Source of the DNA: Rhizobiales bacterium NRL2
GTDB taxonomy: Bacteria; Pseudomonadota; Alphaproteobacteria; Minwuiales; Minwuiaceae
Assembly (NCBI GenBank): GCA_001664005.1
Contig: CP016093.1
Coordinates: 875,001 to 939,000 of the forward strand
Length of the DNA: 64,000 nucleotides
Direction of reading: 5' to 3'
The notes under the pieces are model-generated. The model did no database searches. It had not been told where the DNA came from and saw only the letters and a program-made list of their open reading frames with translations. The position numbers were made by a program, and so were the translations under genes. Below are positions 16,832-27,136 of the stretch, one piece after another (position 1 is the stretch's first letter; each line of letters opens with the position of its first letter).

Positions 16832-18364
16832 TCAGACCGGCGCGATCTTCTCCAGCGGTTCGGCGCGGCCCGCGGGCATGGATTCGCGCAGCGCCGCCAC
16901 GAGTTCGTCCCGGACCTTCCGGTAGCCCGGATCGTCCCACAGATTGAACCATTGCCGGGGATCGTTGGCGAGGTCGTAGAGCTCACCCTCCTCGCCGGTG
17001 AAGTAGTTGCCGGGTTCGTAGACCGTGACGATCCAGTCGCGCGTGGTCATGGTGACGAGATCGACGTCGGTCTCCTCGAAGCGGTCGTGCCATTCGGTGA
17101 AGGTGCAGGCGCGACCGGCCCCGGCAGCCTCGTCGAGCGGCAACGGCGCGCCCTGCATTTCCGGGTCCGGCGTCAGCCCGGCGATGGCGCAGATGGTGGG
17201 CGCCAGGTCGACATGACCGACGGGCGCGGCGACGCGGCCCGATGTGGCGCCCGCCGACGGCGCGGGCCGCCAGAACATGGGGACGCGCATCAGGGAGTCC
17301 ACGTGGTACGGCCCCTTGAACAGCATGCCGAAGTCGCCCTGGAACTCGCCGTGATCGGTGGTGTAGAGCACGTCCGTGTCCGCGTCCCAGCCGTACGCGC
17401 CGATGGCGTCCATGACCCGGCCCACGGCCTCGTCGATCAGTTCGTTCTCGACATGGGTGACGGCGTCGATCTCCCGGATCTGGTCGGGCGTCAGGTCGGC
17501 GGGCCGGAAGCTGGGCGGCGTCTCGAAGTTGAAGCGGCGACGGCCCTCGTACCAGTCCAGCCAGTGCCGGGGCTTGCCCGCCAGAAGCTCGCGGCAGGCC
17601 TCCGCCGAGCCCGGATAGCCCGCCGGCAGGTCGAGGTCGCGCCAGTTCACCCGGCCCAGCTGCGACTGCGGCGGGTCCCAGGGATGGTGCGGGTCGGGGA
17701 AGCTGAGCCAGAGGAACCACGGCGCGTCGCCCGCCAGGCTCTCCAGCCAGTCGATGGCGCGGTCGGCCGTCCAGTCGGTGTGGTAGAGGTCGCGCGGGAT
17801 CGGGTTGTGCCAGACCTGCGGCGCACCGGTGTCGCCGCCGCCGGCGCCGTTGACCTGCCGCCCGACGACCGTCTGGTAGTAGTCCTCGACATGGTCCGGG
17901 TGCCGGTCGGCCAGCCATTTCGGGTAATGGAACAGGCTGCGCCCCGGGCGGCCGGTATGACCCGCCAGCTCCATGCGGTCGAAGCCCCTGTGCGGGCCGA
18001 AATTGCCGGCCGCGGCGGCGCGGTTCTCGAAGAAGTCGGTATGGGAGGCGGGCTCGAAATGCGCCTTGCCGATCAGCGCCGTGGCGTAACCGGCGTCATT
18101 GAGGATGCGGGCCACGTGCGGCGCGTCCTCGGGCAGCGGGATGCCGTTGGAGACGACGCCGTGGCGGCGGATGTGCTGGCCCGTCAGGATGGTCGACCGC
18201 GCCGGCATGCAGACCACGTTCTGGTTCCGCGCCTGGTCGTAGACCACGCCTTCGCCGGCCAGCCGGTCCAGCACGGGCGTGCGGGCGATCCGGCCGCCGG
18301 TGCAGCCCAGCGCATCGTGGCGCTGCTGATCGGTGGTGATCAGCAGGACGTTTCGGCGATTCAA
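16832..18364 (-). CDS. Sulfatase of the alkaline-phosphatase superfamily
   Basis: A 510-residue type I sulfatase that hydrolyses a sulfate ester. The formylglycine signature CxPxR is Cys52-M-P-A-R56 followed by STILTGQ. Metal ligands are visible as TTDQ (about Asp12) and TTDHGEF in the C-terminal half, and DPHHPWDPP is also typical. There is no signal peptide, suggesting a cytoplasmic enzyme. The start is a TTG at 18364: GGGGAGGG lies nine bases upstream and the conserved strand NVLLITTDQQ begins right after it, whereas the ATG at 18430 has no such site. It requires a formylglycine-generating enzyme encoded elsewhere. The substrate (aryl, sugar or alkyl sulfate) is unknown. Confidence 0.92.
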   Translation of the reverse strand: MNRRNVLLITTDQQRHDALGCTGGRIARTPVLDRLAGEGVVYDQARNQNVVCMPARSTILTGQHIRRHGVVSNGIPLPEDAPHVARILNDAGYATALIGKAHFEPASHTDFFENRAAAAGNFGPHRGFDRMELAGHTGRPGRSLFHYPKWLADRHPDHVEDYYQTVVGRQVNGAGGGDTGAPQVWHNPIPRDLYHTDWTADRAIDWLESLAGDAPWFLWLSFPDPHHPWDPPQSQLGRVNWRDLDLPAGYPGSAEACRELLAGKPRHWLDWYEGRRRFNFETPPSFRPADLTPDQIREIDAVTHVENELIDEAVGRVMDAIGAYGWDADTDVLYTTDHGEFQGDFGMLFKGPYHVDSLMRVPMFWRPAPSAGATSGRVAAPVGHVDLAPTICAIAGLTPDPEMQGAPLPLDEAAGAGRACTFTEWHDRFEETDVDLVTMTTRDWIVTVYEPGNYFTGEEGELYDLANDPRQWFNLWDDPGYRKVRDELVAALRESMPAGRAEPLEKIAPV

Positions 18365-18528
18365 CGAAGAGCCCTCCCCAAGACCCGTTGGCAAGTCGCC
18401 GGCAGAGTGGGCCAAACGGCGTCCGTCCACAAGCCGATGCGGGGCGGCGATGCCGGTTTTGCGCGGGACAGGCCCCGCCCTATGTTGTAGCCAGCGAACA
18501 GCGAATTCCTGCCGAAGGAGACCCTCAG

Positions 18529-19719
18529 ATGAGCACCAGCGATCCGATTGTCGTCGTGGGCATGGCCCGCACCCCCATGGGCGGCTTCCAGGGCGAACTG
18601 GCCGGCGAGACCGCCGCCGTGCTGGGCGCCGCCGCCATCCGCGCCGCGCTGGAGCGCGCCGGCCTGAGCGGCGAGGACGTCGAGGAAGTGATCATGGGCA
18701 ACGTGCTGCCCGCCGGTCAGGGACAGGCGCCCGCCCGCCAGGCCTCCAGGGGCGCCGGCATCCCGGACGCCACGGGCTGCACGACGATCAACAAGATGTG
18801 TGGCTCCGGCATGAAGGCGGCCATGTTCAGCCACGACCTGCTGATCGCCGGCGTCAACAACGTCATGGTCGCCGGCGGCATGGAGTCCATGACCAACAGC
18901 CCCTATCTGCTGCCCAAGGCGCGCGGCGGACTCCGCCTCGGCCATGGCGAGGTCAAGGACCACATGTTCCTGGACGGCCTGGAGGACGCCTATGACAAGG
19001 GGCGGCTGATGGGCACCTTCGCCGAGGACTGCGCCCAGCACTACCAGTTCACCCGGGACCAGCAGGACGAGTACGCGATCCGCAGCCTGAAGCGGGCGCA
19101 GACCGCCCAGGCCGACGGCACCTTCGCCGGCGAGATCGCGCCGGTGACGGTGAAGACCCGCAAGGGCGAGGTGACGGTGGATTCCGACGAGCAGCCGCGC
19201 AACGCCAATCTGGACAAGATTCCGACGCTGAAGCCCGCCTTCCGCAAGGACGGCACGGTGACGGCGGCGAATTCGTCGTCCATCTCCGACGGCGCGGCGG
19301 CGCTGGTGATGATGCGCCAGTCGGAGGCCGAGCGCCGCGGGCTGACGCCCATCGCCCGGATCCTGGGCCACACCAGCCACGCCCAGGCGCCCAACTGGTT
19401 CACCACCGCGCCGGTCAAGGCCATCGACAAGCTGCACGAGAAGCTCGGCTGGACGAAGGACGACGTCGACCTCTACGAGATCAACGAGGCCTTCGCCGTC
19501 GTCCCCATGGCCGCGATGCAGGAGCTGCAGCTCGACGCCGAGCAGGTCAACGTCAATGGCGGGGCCTGCGCGATGGGCCATCCCATCGGTGCGTCGGGCG
19601 CGCGCATCATGATCACGCTGATCAATGCGCTGAAGGCCCGCAAGCTGGAGCGTGGCGTCGCCGGCATCTGCATCGGCGGCGGCGAGGCGACCGCCATCGG
19701 CCTCGAACTGGTGAACTGA
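18529..19719 (+). CDS. Acetyl-CoA C-acetyltransferase (acetoacetyl-CoA thiolase)
   Basis: A 396-residue thiolase condensing two acetyl-CoA to acetoacetyl-CoA, or the reverse. The catalytic set matches the Zoogloea enzyme closely in position: Cys91 in NKMCGSGMKA, His351 in GHPIGASGAR and Cys381 in ICIGGG, with NEAFA before the histidine. Length and spacing are those of AtoB/PhaA. It could feed polyhydroxybutyrate or the ethylmalonyl-CoA pathway, for which mesaconyl-CoA hydratase is present at 48742; no phaB or phaC is adjacent. GAAGGAG lies upstream of the ATG. It is divergent from the sulfatase operon, sharing about 165 bases. Confidence 0.93.
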   Translation: MSTSDPIVVVGMARTPMGGFQGELAGETAAVLGAAAIRAALERAGLSGEDVEEVIMGNVLPAGQGQAPARQASRGAGIPDATGCTTINKMCGSGMKAAMFSHDLLIAGVNNVMVAGGMESMTNSPYLLPKARGGLRLGHGEVKDHMFLDGLEDAYDKGRLMGTFAEDCAQHYQFTRDQQDEYAIRSLKRAQTAQADGTFAGEIAPVTVKTRKGEVTVDSDEQPRNANLDKIPTLKPAFRKDGTVTAANSSSISDGAAALVMMRQSEAERRGLTPIARILGHTSHAQAPNWFTTAPVKAIDKLHEKLGWTKDDVDLYEINEAFAVVPMAAMQELQLDAEQVNVNGGACAMGHPIGASGARIMITLINALKARKLERGVAGICIGGGEATAIGLELVN

Positions 19720-19792
19720 CCCGGTCCGCGCGCCGGGGGTGGTCCGGCCGGCCGGCGCTTGTAGGGGTGCCATGCCCGCCCCCCCGAACGGC

Positions 19793-19877
19793 GTCATGCC
19801 CGCCTCGTGCGGGCATCCGGCTGAATTGTTGACTTGTGGCGAAGCCGCTCCGGACCCCCGCACAGGGCGGGGGTGAC
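19793..19877. repeat. Dispersed palindromic repeat, GTCATnCC...GGGTGAC type
   Basis: Inverted ends GTCATGCC (19793-19800) and GGGTGAC (19871-19877), with an inner hairpin GCCCGCCTCGTGCGGGC. It sits between the converging thiolase and mnmA genes. The ends resemble those of the two longer elements at 26249-26350 and 36114-36220. Confidence 0.5.
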
Positions 19878-19900
19878 GAGCTTGCAGTGCGTCGTGCCCG

Positions 19901-21040
19901 CTACGCCGCAGCCGCGCTTTCGGCCTCGACGATCCAGCCGCCGCCCAGCACCCGGTCGCCGTCATAGAAGACGCAGGCCTGGCCCGGCGAGACGCCGAAC
20001 TCCGGTCGATCGAAGCGCACCGTCGCCCAGCCGTCGGCGCCGGCGAACAGCCGGGCCGGGGTGGCCGGCGCCGTGTTGCGAATCTTCGCCATCACCGGCA
20101 GGCCGTCTGAGGGGATGACGTCGGACCCCAGCCAGTTCATCTCCTTCACCGTCAGCGCGTGGCAGGCCAGGGCCTCGCGCGGGCCGACGACGACGCGGGC
20201 GCGCGCCGGATCGAGGCGGACGACATAGCGTGGCTCGGTCTCGCCGCCGCCTTCGCCGCCCAGTCCCAGGCCCTTGCGCTGGCCGATGGTGAAACCGATC
20301 ACGCCGTCATGGCGGCCCAGCACCCGGCCGGACAGGTCCACGATCTCGCCCGGCACGCGGGCGTCGGGGCGCAGGCGCTCGATCACGCGGCGGTAGTCGC
20401 CGTTGGGCACGAAGCAGATGTCCTGGCTGTCGGGCTTGGACGCCACCGGCAGGCCCAGGCGTTCCGCATGGGCGCGGACCGCCGGTTTGGGCAGGCCGCC
20501 CAGGGGAAAGCGCAGGAAACCGAGCTGTTCGCGGGTGGTGGCGAACAGGAAATAGCTCTGGTCGCGGCTGTCGTCGGCGGCGTTGCGCAGTTCCGGCCCG
20601 CCGGGTCCGTCGGCGCGGCGGACATAGTGTCCCGTCGCCAGCGCCGCGGCGCCCAGGTCCTTCGCCGTCTCCAGCAGGTCGCGGAACTTCACCGTCTGAT
20701 TGCAGCGGATGCAGGGCACCGGCGTCTCGCCGCGCAGATAGGCGTCGGCGAAATCGTCGACCACCGCGTCCCGAAAGCGGCTTTCATAGTCCAGCACGTA
20801 GTGGGGGATGCCGATCCGTTCGGCCACGCGGCGGGCGTCGTGGATGTCCTGGCCGGCGCAGCAGGCGCCCTTGCGCGCCGTCGCCAGGCCGTGGTCGTAG
20901 AGCTGCAGCGTGATGCCGACCACGTCATAGCCGGCTTCCTTGCAGAGCGCGGCCGTCACCGACGAGTCAACGCCGCCCGACATGGCGACGACGACGCGTG
21001 CGTCCGCCCGCGTGCCCGGGATATCCAGATCGATGTCCAT
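19901..21040 (-). CDS. mnmA: tRNA-specific 2-thiouridylase MnmA
   Basis: A 379-residue enzyme that thiolates U34 of tRNA-Lys, -Glu and -Gln using ATP and persulfide sulfur. The PP-loop is SGGVDSS (21-27). The catalytic cysteines are Cys113 in [11 protein letters not shown] and Cys209 in [21 protein letters not shown] and the C-terminal beta-barrel ending GGGWIVE are also present. The ATG at 21040 is the natural start; the frame extends further only as a shadow of the choX gene. It is transcribed towards a palindromic repeat and is divergent from choX. Confidence 0.96.
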   Translation of the reverse strand: MDIDLDIPGTRADARVVVAMSGGVDSSVTAALCKEAGYDVVGITLQLYDHGLATARKGACCAGQDIHDARRVAERIGIPHYVLDYESRFRDAVVDDFADAYLRGETPVPCIRCNQTVKFRDLLETAKDLGAAALATGHYVRRADGPGGPELRNAADDSRDQSYFLFATTREQLGFLRFPLGGLPKPAVRAHAERLGLPVASKPDSQDICFVPNGDYRRVIERLRPDARVPGEIVDLSGRVLGRHDGVIGFTIGQRKGLGLGGEGGGETEPRYVVRLDPARARVVVGPREALACHALTVKEMNWLGSDVIPSDGLPVMAKIRNTAPATPARLFAGADGWATVRFDRPEFGVSPGQACVFYDGDRVLGGGWIVEAESAAAA

Positions 21041-21151
21041 GACCGGCGCTATATATCGCGGCCGGCGCGTGGCGCAAGGACGTCTTGACGCCCGGTGCGG
21101 CAGGACGGATCGTGGTTGCCCGACGCGAGAGATAACAAAAGGGAGTGCGTC

Positions 21152-22108
21152 ATGAGGAACCTGATCCTTTCCGTTGCGGCCGGTCTGGCCCTCGCCGTCT
21201 CGGCCTCGGCCTTCGCGGCGCAGAACGCCTATGACGAGCCGGAGAAGTGCAAGGAAGTCCGCTTCTCCGACGTGGGCTGGACCGATATCACCGCCACGAC
21301 CGCTGCCACCACGGTGGTGCTGGAGGCGCTGGGCTACAGTCCCGACGTGAAGGTGCTGTCGGTGCCGGTCACCTATACGTCGCTGAAGAACGCCGACATC
21401 GACGTCTTCCTGGGCAACTGGATGCCGACGATGGAAGCCGATCTGGCCCCCTACCGCGAGGAAGGCAGCGTCGACGTGGTCGGCGTCAATCTGGAGGGCG
21501 CCAAGTACACCCTGGCCGTGCCGCAGTACACCTATGATGCGGGACTGCAGGATTTCTCCGATATCGCCGAGTTCCGCGAACAGCTCGACGGCAAGATCTA
21601 CGGCATCGAGCCGGGCAATGACGGCAACCGCCTGATCCTCGACATGATCGCCGCCGACGCCTTCGGCCTGAACGGCTTCGAGGTTGTCGAAAGCTCCGAG
21701 CAGGGCATGCTGGCGCAGGTCGGCCGCGCGGTGAAGAACAAGGAGCATATCGTCTTCCTGGGCTGGGCCCCGCACCCGATGAACGCCAATTACGACATGG
21801 CCTATCTGTCGGGCGGCGACGACTATTTCGGCCCCGATTACGGCGGCGCCACGGTCTACACCAATGTCCGCCAGGGCTATCTGGAGGAGTGCCCGAACGT
21901 GGCCCGGTTCCTGAACAATCTGAAGTTCACGCTGGCCATGGAGAACGAGATCATGGGCGCGATCCTGAACGAGGATCAGGATCCCGAGAAGGCGGCCCGG
22001 GCCTGGCTGAAGAACCATCCCGAGATGCTGGAAACCTGGCTGAAAGGTGTCCGCACCACCGCGGACGGCAATGCGCTGGAAGCGGTGAAGGCCGAGCTCG
22101 GCATCTGA
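21152..22108 (+). CDS. choX: Choline ABC transporter substrate-binding protein ChoX
   Basis: A 318-residue periplasmic binding protein with a Sec signal peptide (cleavage near AFA-AQ, residue 22). It follows the rhizobial choline-binding ChoX pattern as I remember it: [74 protein letters not shown] and [20 protein letters not shown]. The conserved tryptophans and aspartates would form the aromatic cage for the trimethylammonium group. Glycine betaine is an alternative ligand. It is first in a three-gene operon with permease and ATPase. Confidence 0.92.
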   Translation: MRNLILSVAAGLALAVSASAFAAQNAYDEPEKCKEVRFSDVGWTDITATTAATTVVLEALGYSPDVKVLSVPVTYTSLKNADIDVFLGNWMPTMEADLAPYREEGSVDVVGVNLEGAKYTLAVPQYTYDAGLQDFSDIAEFREQLDGKIYGIEPGNDGNRLILDMIAADAFGLNGFEVVESSEQGMLAQVGRAVKNKEHIVFLGWAPHPMNANYDMAYLSGGDDYFGPDYGGATVYTNVRQGYLEECPNVARFLNNLKFTLAMENEIMGAILNEDQDPEKAARAWLKNHPEMLETWLKGVRTTADGNALEAVKAELGI

Positions 22109-22182
22109 ACCGCTCTGCGGGCGCGGGCGGCGCCGGGGCGCCGTCCGCCGCCTGAGCGGGGCGGTGCAGCGAGGGGGCGCGG

Positions 22183-23028
22183 ATGGACTGGCTGACGGAG
22201 CGAAAGATCCCGATCGGAGGCTGGGTCCGCGACCTGGTCGACTGGATCACCGACAATCTCGACTGGTTCTTCGACGCCGTGTCGGTGGGACTGGAGACCA
22301 TGATCGGCGGCCTGCTCTGGCTGCTGCAGACGCCGCACCCGTTCATCGTCATCGCTTTCACGGGCGTACTGGCCTGGGCGCTGAAACGCTCCATCGCCTT
22401 CACCGCCTTCGTCGTCCTCTCGCTGTTGCTGATCATCAACCAGGACTACTGGGAGGAGACGACCGAGACCCTGGCGCTGGTGCTGTCGGCGGCACTGGTC
22501 TGCATGGCGGCGGGCGTGCCGCTGGGCGTCGCCGCGGCGCACCGCCCCTGGCTCTACAAGGCGATCCGGCCGGTGCTCGACCTGATGCAGACGATCCCGA
22601 CCTTCGTCTATCTGATTCCGGCGCTGATCCTGTTCGGGCTGGGCATGGTGCCGGGGCTGATCGCTACCGTGATCTTCGCCCTGCCGGCGCCGATCCGGCT
22701 GACCCATCTCGGTGTCAGCTCGACGCCGAAGCCGCTGATCGAGGCCGGCGAGGCCTTCGGCGCCACCGGCTGGCAGCTGCTGTGGAAGGTGGAGCTGCCC
22801 TACGCCCTGCCGTCGATCCTGGCGGGGCTGACGCAGACCATCATGCTCTCGCTCTCCATGGTGGTCATCGCCGCCCTGGTGGGCGCGGACGGCCTGGGCG
22901 TGCCGACGCTGCGTGCGCTCAACACCGTCAACATCGCCAAGGGTTTCGAGGTCGGCCTCGCCATCGTGCTGATCGCCATCATCCTCGACCGGCTCTGCCG
23001 CCGCGACGACGGCCCCGCCGGCCGATGA
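22183..23028 (+). CDS. choW: Choline/betaine ABC transporter permease ChoW
   Basis: A 281-residue integral membrane permease of the ProW/OpuAB type. Several hydrophobic helices are evident from about residue 45 to 275. The cytoplasmic EAA loop reads [29 protein letters not shown] (about 187-215), the contact site for the ATPase. [14 protein letters not shown] is typical of this subfamily. It follows choX after 74 bases, and its stop overlaps the choV start (ATGA), indicating translational coupling. Confidence 0.93.
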   Translation: MDWLTERKIPIGGWVRDLVDWITDNLDWFFDAVSVGLETMIGGLLWLLQTPHPFIVIAFTGVLAWALKRSIAFTAFVVLSLLLIINQDYWEETTETLALVLSAALVCMAAGVPLGVAAAHRPWLYKAIRPVLDLMQTIPTFVYLIPALILFGLGMVPGLIATVIFALPAPIRLTHLGVSSTPKPLIEAGEAFGATGWQLLWKVELPYALPSILAGLTQTIMLSLSMVVIAALVGADGLGVPTLRALNTVNIAKGFEVGLAIVLIAIILDRLCRRDDGPAGR

Positions 23029-24203
23029 GCGCGCCGGTCGTCCGCTTCCGCGACGTCGACATCGTCTTCGGCGAGAAGCCGGCCCGGGCCCTGCCCATGA
23101 TCGACCGGGGCATGAGCCGCGCCGAGATCCAGGCCGAGACCGGCAACGTGGTCGGCGTGAAGGGCGCCAGCCTGGACGTCAACGCGGGCGAGATCGTCGT
23201 CCTGATGGGGCTGTCGGGCTCGGGCAAGTCGACGCTGCTGCGCTGCGTCAACGGGCTCACCCGCGCCACGCGCGGCGAGGTGACGGTTCATGACGGCGAG
23301 CGCGAGGTCGAGGTCACGCGCTGTCCGGCCTCCGAGCTGCGGCGCCTGCGCACCGGCCGGGTCGCCATGGTGTTCCAGCAATTCGCGCTGCTGCCCTGGC
23401 GCAGCGTCGCCGAGAACGTCGGCTTCGGACTGGAGCTTTCCGGCGTGCCGGCCCGGGAACGCGCGGAGCGGGTGCGCCGCCAGCTGGATCTGGTGCATCT
23501 GGAGGACTGGGGCGAGCGGCGCGTCGACGAGCTCTCCGGCGGCATGCAGCAGCGCGTCGGCCTGGCCCGCGCCTTCGCCACCGACGCCCCCATCCTATTG
23601 ATGGACGAGCCGTTCTCGGCGCTCGATCCGCTGATCCGTACCCGCCTGCAGGATGAACTGCTGGACCTGCAGACGCGGCTGAAGAAGACCATCATCTTCG
23701 TCAGCCACGACCTGGACGAGGCGATCAAGCTGGGCAACCGCATCGCCATCATGGAGGGCGGGGAGATCGTCCAGACGGGCCAGCCGGAGGACATCGTGCT
23801 CAATCCGGCCAGCGACTACGTCGCCGATTTCGTCCAGCACATGAACCCGCTGCAGGTGCTGCGCGCCGCGACCATCATGCGCCCCCTCGCGAAGCTGGCG
23901 CGGGAGGATGGCGCGGTGCTGCTGGAAGGCGGCTGGCGCATCGACCTGAATGACGCGGGCGGTCCGGCGTCGGCCCGCCGGGACGGCCATGACGTGGCGA
24001 TCGTCCACCTGCAGGAGGGCGCGGTCGACATGATCCGGCCGGATACGGTCACCGCGGCCGGCCCGGATATCGTGATCCAGACGGCGATCGAACTCTGCGC
24101 CGGTTCGCGGGCGCCGGTGCTGGTGGTCGATGACGGCCGGCTGGTCGGCGTGGTCGGCGATCAGGAGATCTACCGCGGCCTGCTGCGCCGCCGCGCCGAC
24201 TGA
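23025..24203 (+). CDS. choV: Choline/betaine ABC transporter ATP-binding protein ChoV
   Basis: A 392-residue ATPase of the ProV/OpuAA type. Walker A is GLSGSGKST (about 64-72), Q-loop VFQQFALLPW, signature LSGGMQQRVGLARA, Walker B ILLMDEPFSALD and switch VSHDLDEA. An N-terminal extension with RGMSRAEIQAETG is characteristic of choline/glycine-betaine ATPases. The C-terminal ~100 residues form a CBS-like regulatory region ending VLVVDDGRLVGVVGDQEIYR. Its ATG overlaps the choW stop by four bases. Confidence 0.95.
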   Translation: MSAPVVRFRDVDIVFGEKPARALPMIDRGMSRAEIQAETGNVVGVKGASLDVNAGEIVVLMGLSGSGKSTLLRCVNGLTRATRGEVTVHDGEREVEVTRCPASELRRLRTGRVAMVFQQFALLPWRSVAENVGFGLELSGVPARERAERVRRQLDLVHLEDWGERRVDELSGGMQQRVGLARAFATDAPILLMDEPFSALDPLIRTRLQDELLDLQTRLKKTIIFVSHDLDEAIKLGNRIAIMEGGEIVQTGQPEDIVLNPASDYVADFVQHMNPLQVLRAATIMRPLAKLAREDGAVLLEGGWRIDLNDAGGPASARRDGHDVAIVHLQEGAVDMIRPDTVTAAGPDIVIQTAIELCAGSRAPVLVVDDGRLVGVVGDQEIYRGLLRRRAD

Positions 24204-24231
24204 GCGGGCGGCAATCCGTACCAATCCGCTC

Positions 24232-24259
24232 TTGATTTCCGCCAGCGGTCCGATACATA
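24232..24259 (+). promoter_or_regulatory. Promoter of the suf operon
   Basis: TTGATT (24232-24237) and TACATA (24254-24259) with a 16-base spacer, 44 bases before the first suf-operon gene. The fit to sigma-70 spacing and the position at the head of the operon support it. Confidence 0.5.
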
Positions 24260-24265
24260 GAGGAC

Positions 24266-24278
24266 CAGAACGGTTCGG
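24266..24278 (+). promoter_or_regulatory. Candidate Rrf2-regulator operator at the suf start site
   Basis: A dyad C-x-GAAC-g-GTTC-x-G directly downstream of the -10 box, where a bound dimer would block transcription. The first gene of the operon encodes an Rrf2 regulator, so autoregulation is a natural reading. The assignment is inference from position and symmetry only. Confidence 0.45.
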
Positions 24279-24302
24279 TATCGAAGCGGGCATGCCAAGG
24301 TC

Positions 24303-24761
24303 ATGATGCGTCTGAGTAAAATGACGGACTACGCGGTGGTGATGATGGGCCATATGGGCCAGTCCACCGGCCGCGTCTTCGCGGCGACGCAGATCGCCGA
24401 CGAAACGGGTGTGCCTCAGCCGACCGTCTCGAAGCTGTTGAAGGAACTGGCCCGCGGCGGACTGCTGATATCGATCCGCGGCGCGCAGGGCGGCTACAGG
24501 CTGGACCGGACGCCCGACGAAATCACGGTCGCCGAGATCGTCCAGGCCCTGGAAGGGCCCATCGCGCTGACCGCCTGCGTCGACGGCGCGGACGACAGCT
24601 GCAATGTCGAATCCTTCTGCGGCATGCGCGGTAACTGGAACAAGGTTAACAATGCCATCCGCACGGCGCTGGAGAGCGTCACGCTCGCCGACATGGCCGT
24701 GCAGCCGATGGCGTTTCCCCCGGCCGAACCCGTCCGGGAACGGGAAGAGGAGCGTATCTGA
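24303..24761 (+). CDS. Rrf2-family Fe-S-responsive regulator of the suf operon
   Basis: A 152-residue Rrf2 winged-helix protein (IscR/SufR relatives). HTH residues about 28-60 read QIADETGVPQPTVSKLLKELARGGLLISIRGAQGGYRL. Three cysteines that could bind a cluster lie at 92, 100 and 106 in ACVDGADDSCNVESFCG, the spacing typical of Fe-S-sensing members. It opens the operon and its stop abuts the sufB ATG. A dyad just downstream of the probable -10 box is a likely target. Two adjacent ATG codons (24303 and 24306) are possible starts. Confidence 0.9.
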   Translation: MMRLSKMTDYAVVMMGHMGQSTGRVFAATQIADETGVPQPTVSKLLKELARGGLLISIRGAQGGYRLDRTPDEITVAEIVQALEGPIALTACVDGADDSCNVESFCGMRGNWNKVNNAIRTALESVTLADMAVQPMAFPPAEPVREREEERI

Positions 24762-26231
<1,470 letters not shown>

Positions 26232-26248
26232 AGTGGCGTTTCAGTTTC

Positions 26249-26350
26249 GTCATCCCCGTCGCCGCGAGGCGGCGCACGGGGATCGGGCGCCGAAAGGCGT
26301 CAAGCGTTCGAACCGATCCCCGCGCGACACAAGGCGCCGGCGGGGATGAC
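26249..26350. repeat. Dispersed palindromic element inside the suf operon
   Basis: A 102-base element with inverted ends GTCATCCCCG (26249-26258) and CGGGGATGAC (26341-26350). Inner inverted segments share CACGGGGATCGGG and GATCCCCGCGCG with the element at 36114-36220. It lies between sufB and sufC without interrupting either, so the operon mRNA would carry the hairpin. Confidence 0.7.
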
Positions 26351-26376
26351 ATGAAGGAAAGCGAGGGCGGTAGCTC

Positions 26377-27129
26377 ATGCTGAAGATCGAGAACCTGCAC
26401 GTCGAAGTGGACGGCAAGCCCATCCTGAAGGGCATCGACCTGGAAGTGGCGGCGGGCGAGGTGCACGCCATCATGGGTCCGAACGGCGCCGGCAAGTCGA
26501 CGCTGGCCTATGCGCTGGCGGGCCGGGAGGGCTACGTCGTCACCGCGGGCAGCGCCACGTTCGCAGGCCGCGACATGCTGGCAATGGAACCGGAGGAGCG
26601 CGCCGCCGCAGGGCTGTTCCTGGGGTTCCAGTACCCCGTGGAGATTCCCGGTGTCGCCACGCTCACCTTCCTGAAGACCTCGGTCAACGCGCTGCGCCGC
26701 CAGCGCGGCGAGGAAGAGCTGAGCGCGCTCGAGTTCATGAAACTGGTGCGCGAGAAGGCGAAGGACCTCGACATCGCCGAAGCGATGCTGAAGCGCCCGG
26801 TCAATGTCGGCTTTTCCGGCGGCGAGAAGAAACGCAACGAGATCCTGCAGATGGCCATGCTGGCGCCGAAGTTCTGCCTGCTCGACGAGACCGACTCCGG
26901 TCTTGACATCGACGCGCTGAAGATCGTGGCCGACGGCGTCAACGCGCTGCGCAGCCCGGAACGCGGCATGCTGGTCATCACCCACTATCAGCGGCTGCTG
27001 GACCACATCGTGCCCGACCGCGTGCACGTGCTGGCGGACGGGCGGATCGCCAAGTCCGGCGACAAGTCCCTGGCCCTCGAGCTCGAGGAAAAGGGCTACG
27101 CGGCCTTCGGTTCGGAAAAGGCGGCTTGA
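26377..27129 (+). CDS. sufC: Fe-S cluster assembly ATPase SufC
   Basis: A 250-residue ABC-type ATPase that works with SufB and SufD. Walker A is GPNGAGKST (34-42), the signature is GFSGGEKKRNEILQMA, Walker B CLLDETDSGLDIDALK and the switch ITHYQRLLDHI. The LGFQYPVEIPGV segment is a SufC hallmark. No membrane partner is expected; it acts in the cytosol. It is followed 7 bases later by sufD. Confidence 0.97.
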   Translation: MLKIENLHVEVDGKPILKGIDLEVAAGEVHAIMGPNGAGKSTLAYALAGREGYVVTAGSATFAGRDMLAMEPEERAAAGLFLGFQYPVEIPGVATLTFLKTSVNALRRQRGEEELSALEFMKLVREKAKDLDIAEAMLKRPVNVGFSGGEKKRNEILQMAMLAPKFCLLDETDSGLDIDALKIVADGVNALRSPERGMLVITHYQRLLDHIVPDRVHVLADGRIAKSGDKSLALELEEKGYAAFGSEKAA

Positions 27130-27136
27130 GGCGGCA

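Noticed and set aside
16832-18364. Choline sulfatase (betC), given the choline transporter nearby
   Set aside because: The signature and flanking motifs differ from the BetC pattern I know, and the thiolase and mnmA genes separate it from the transporter on other transcription units.
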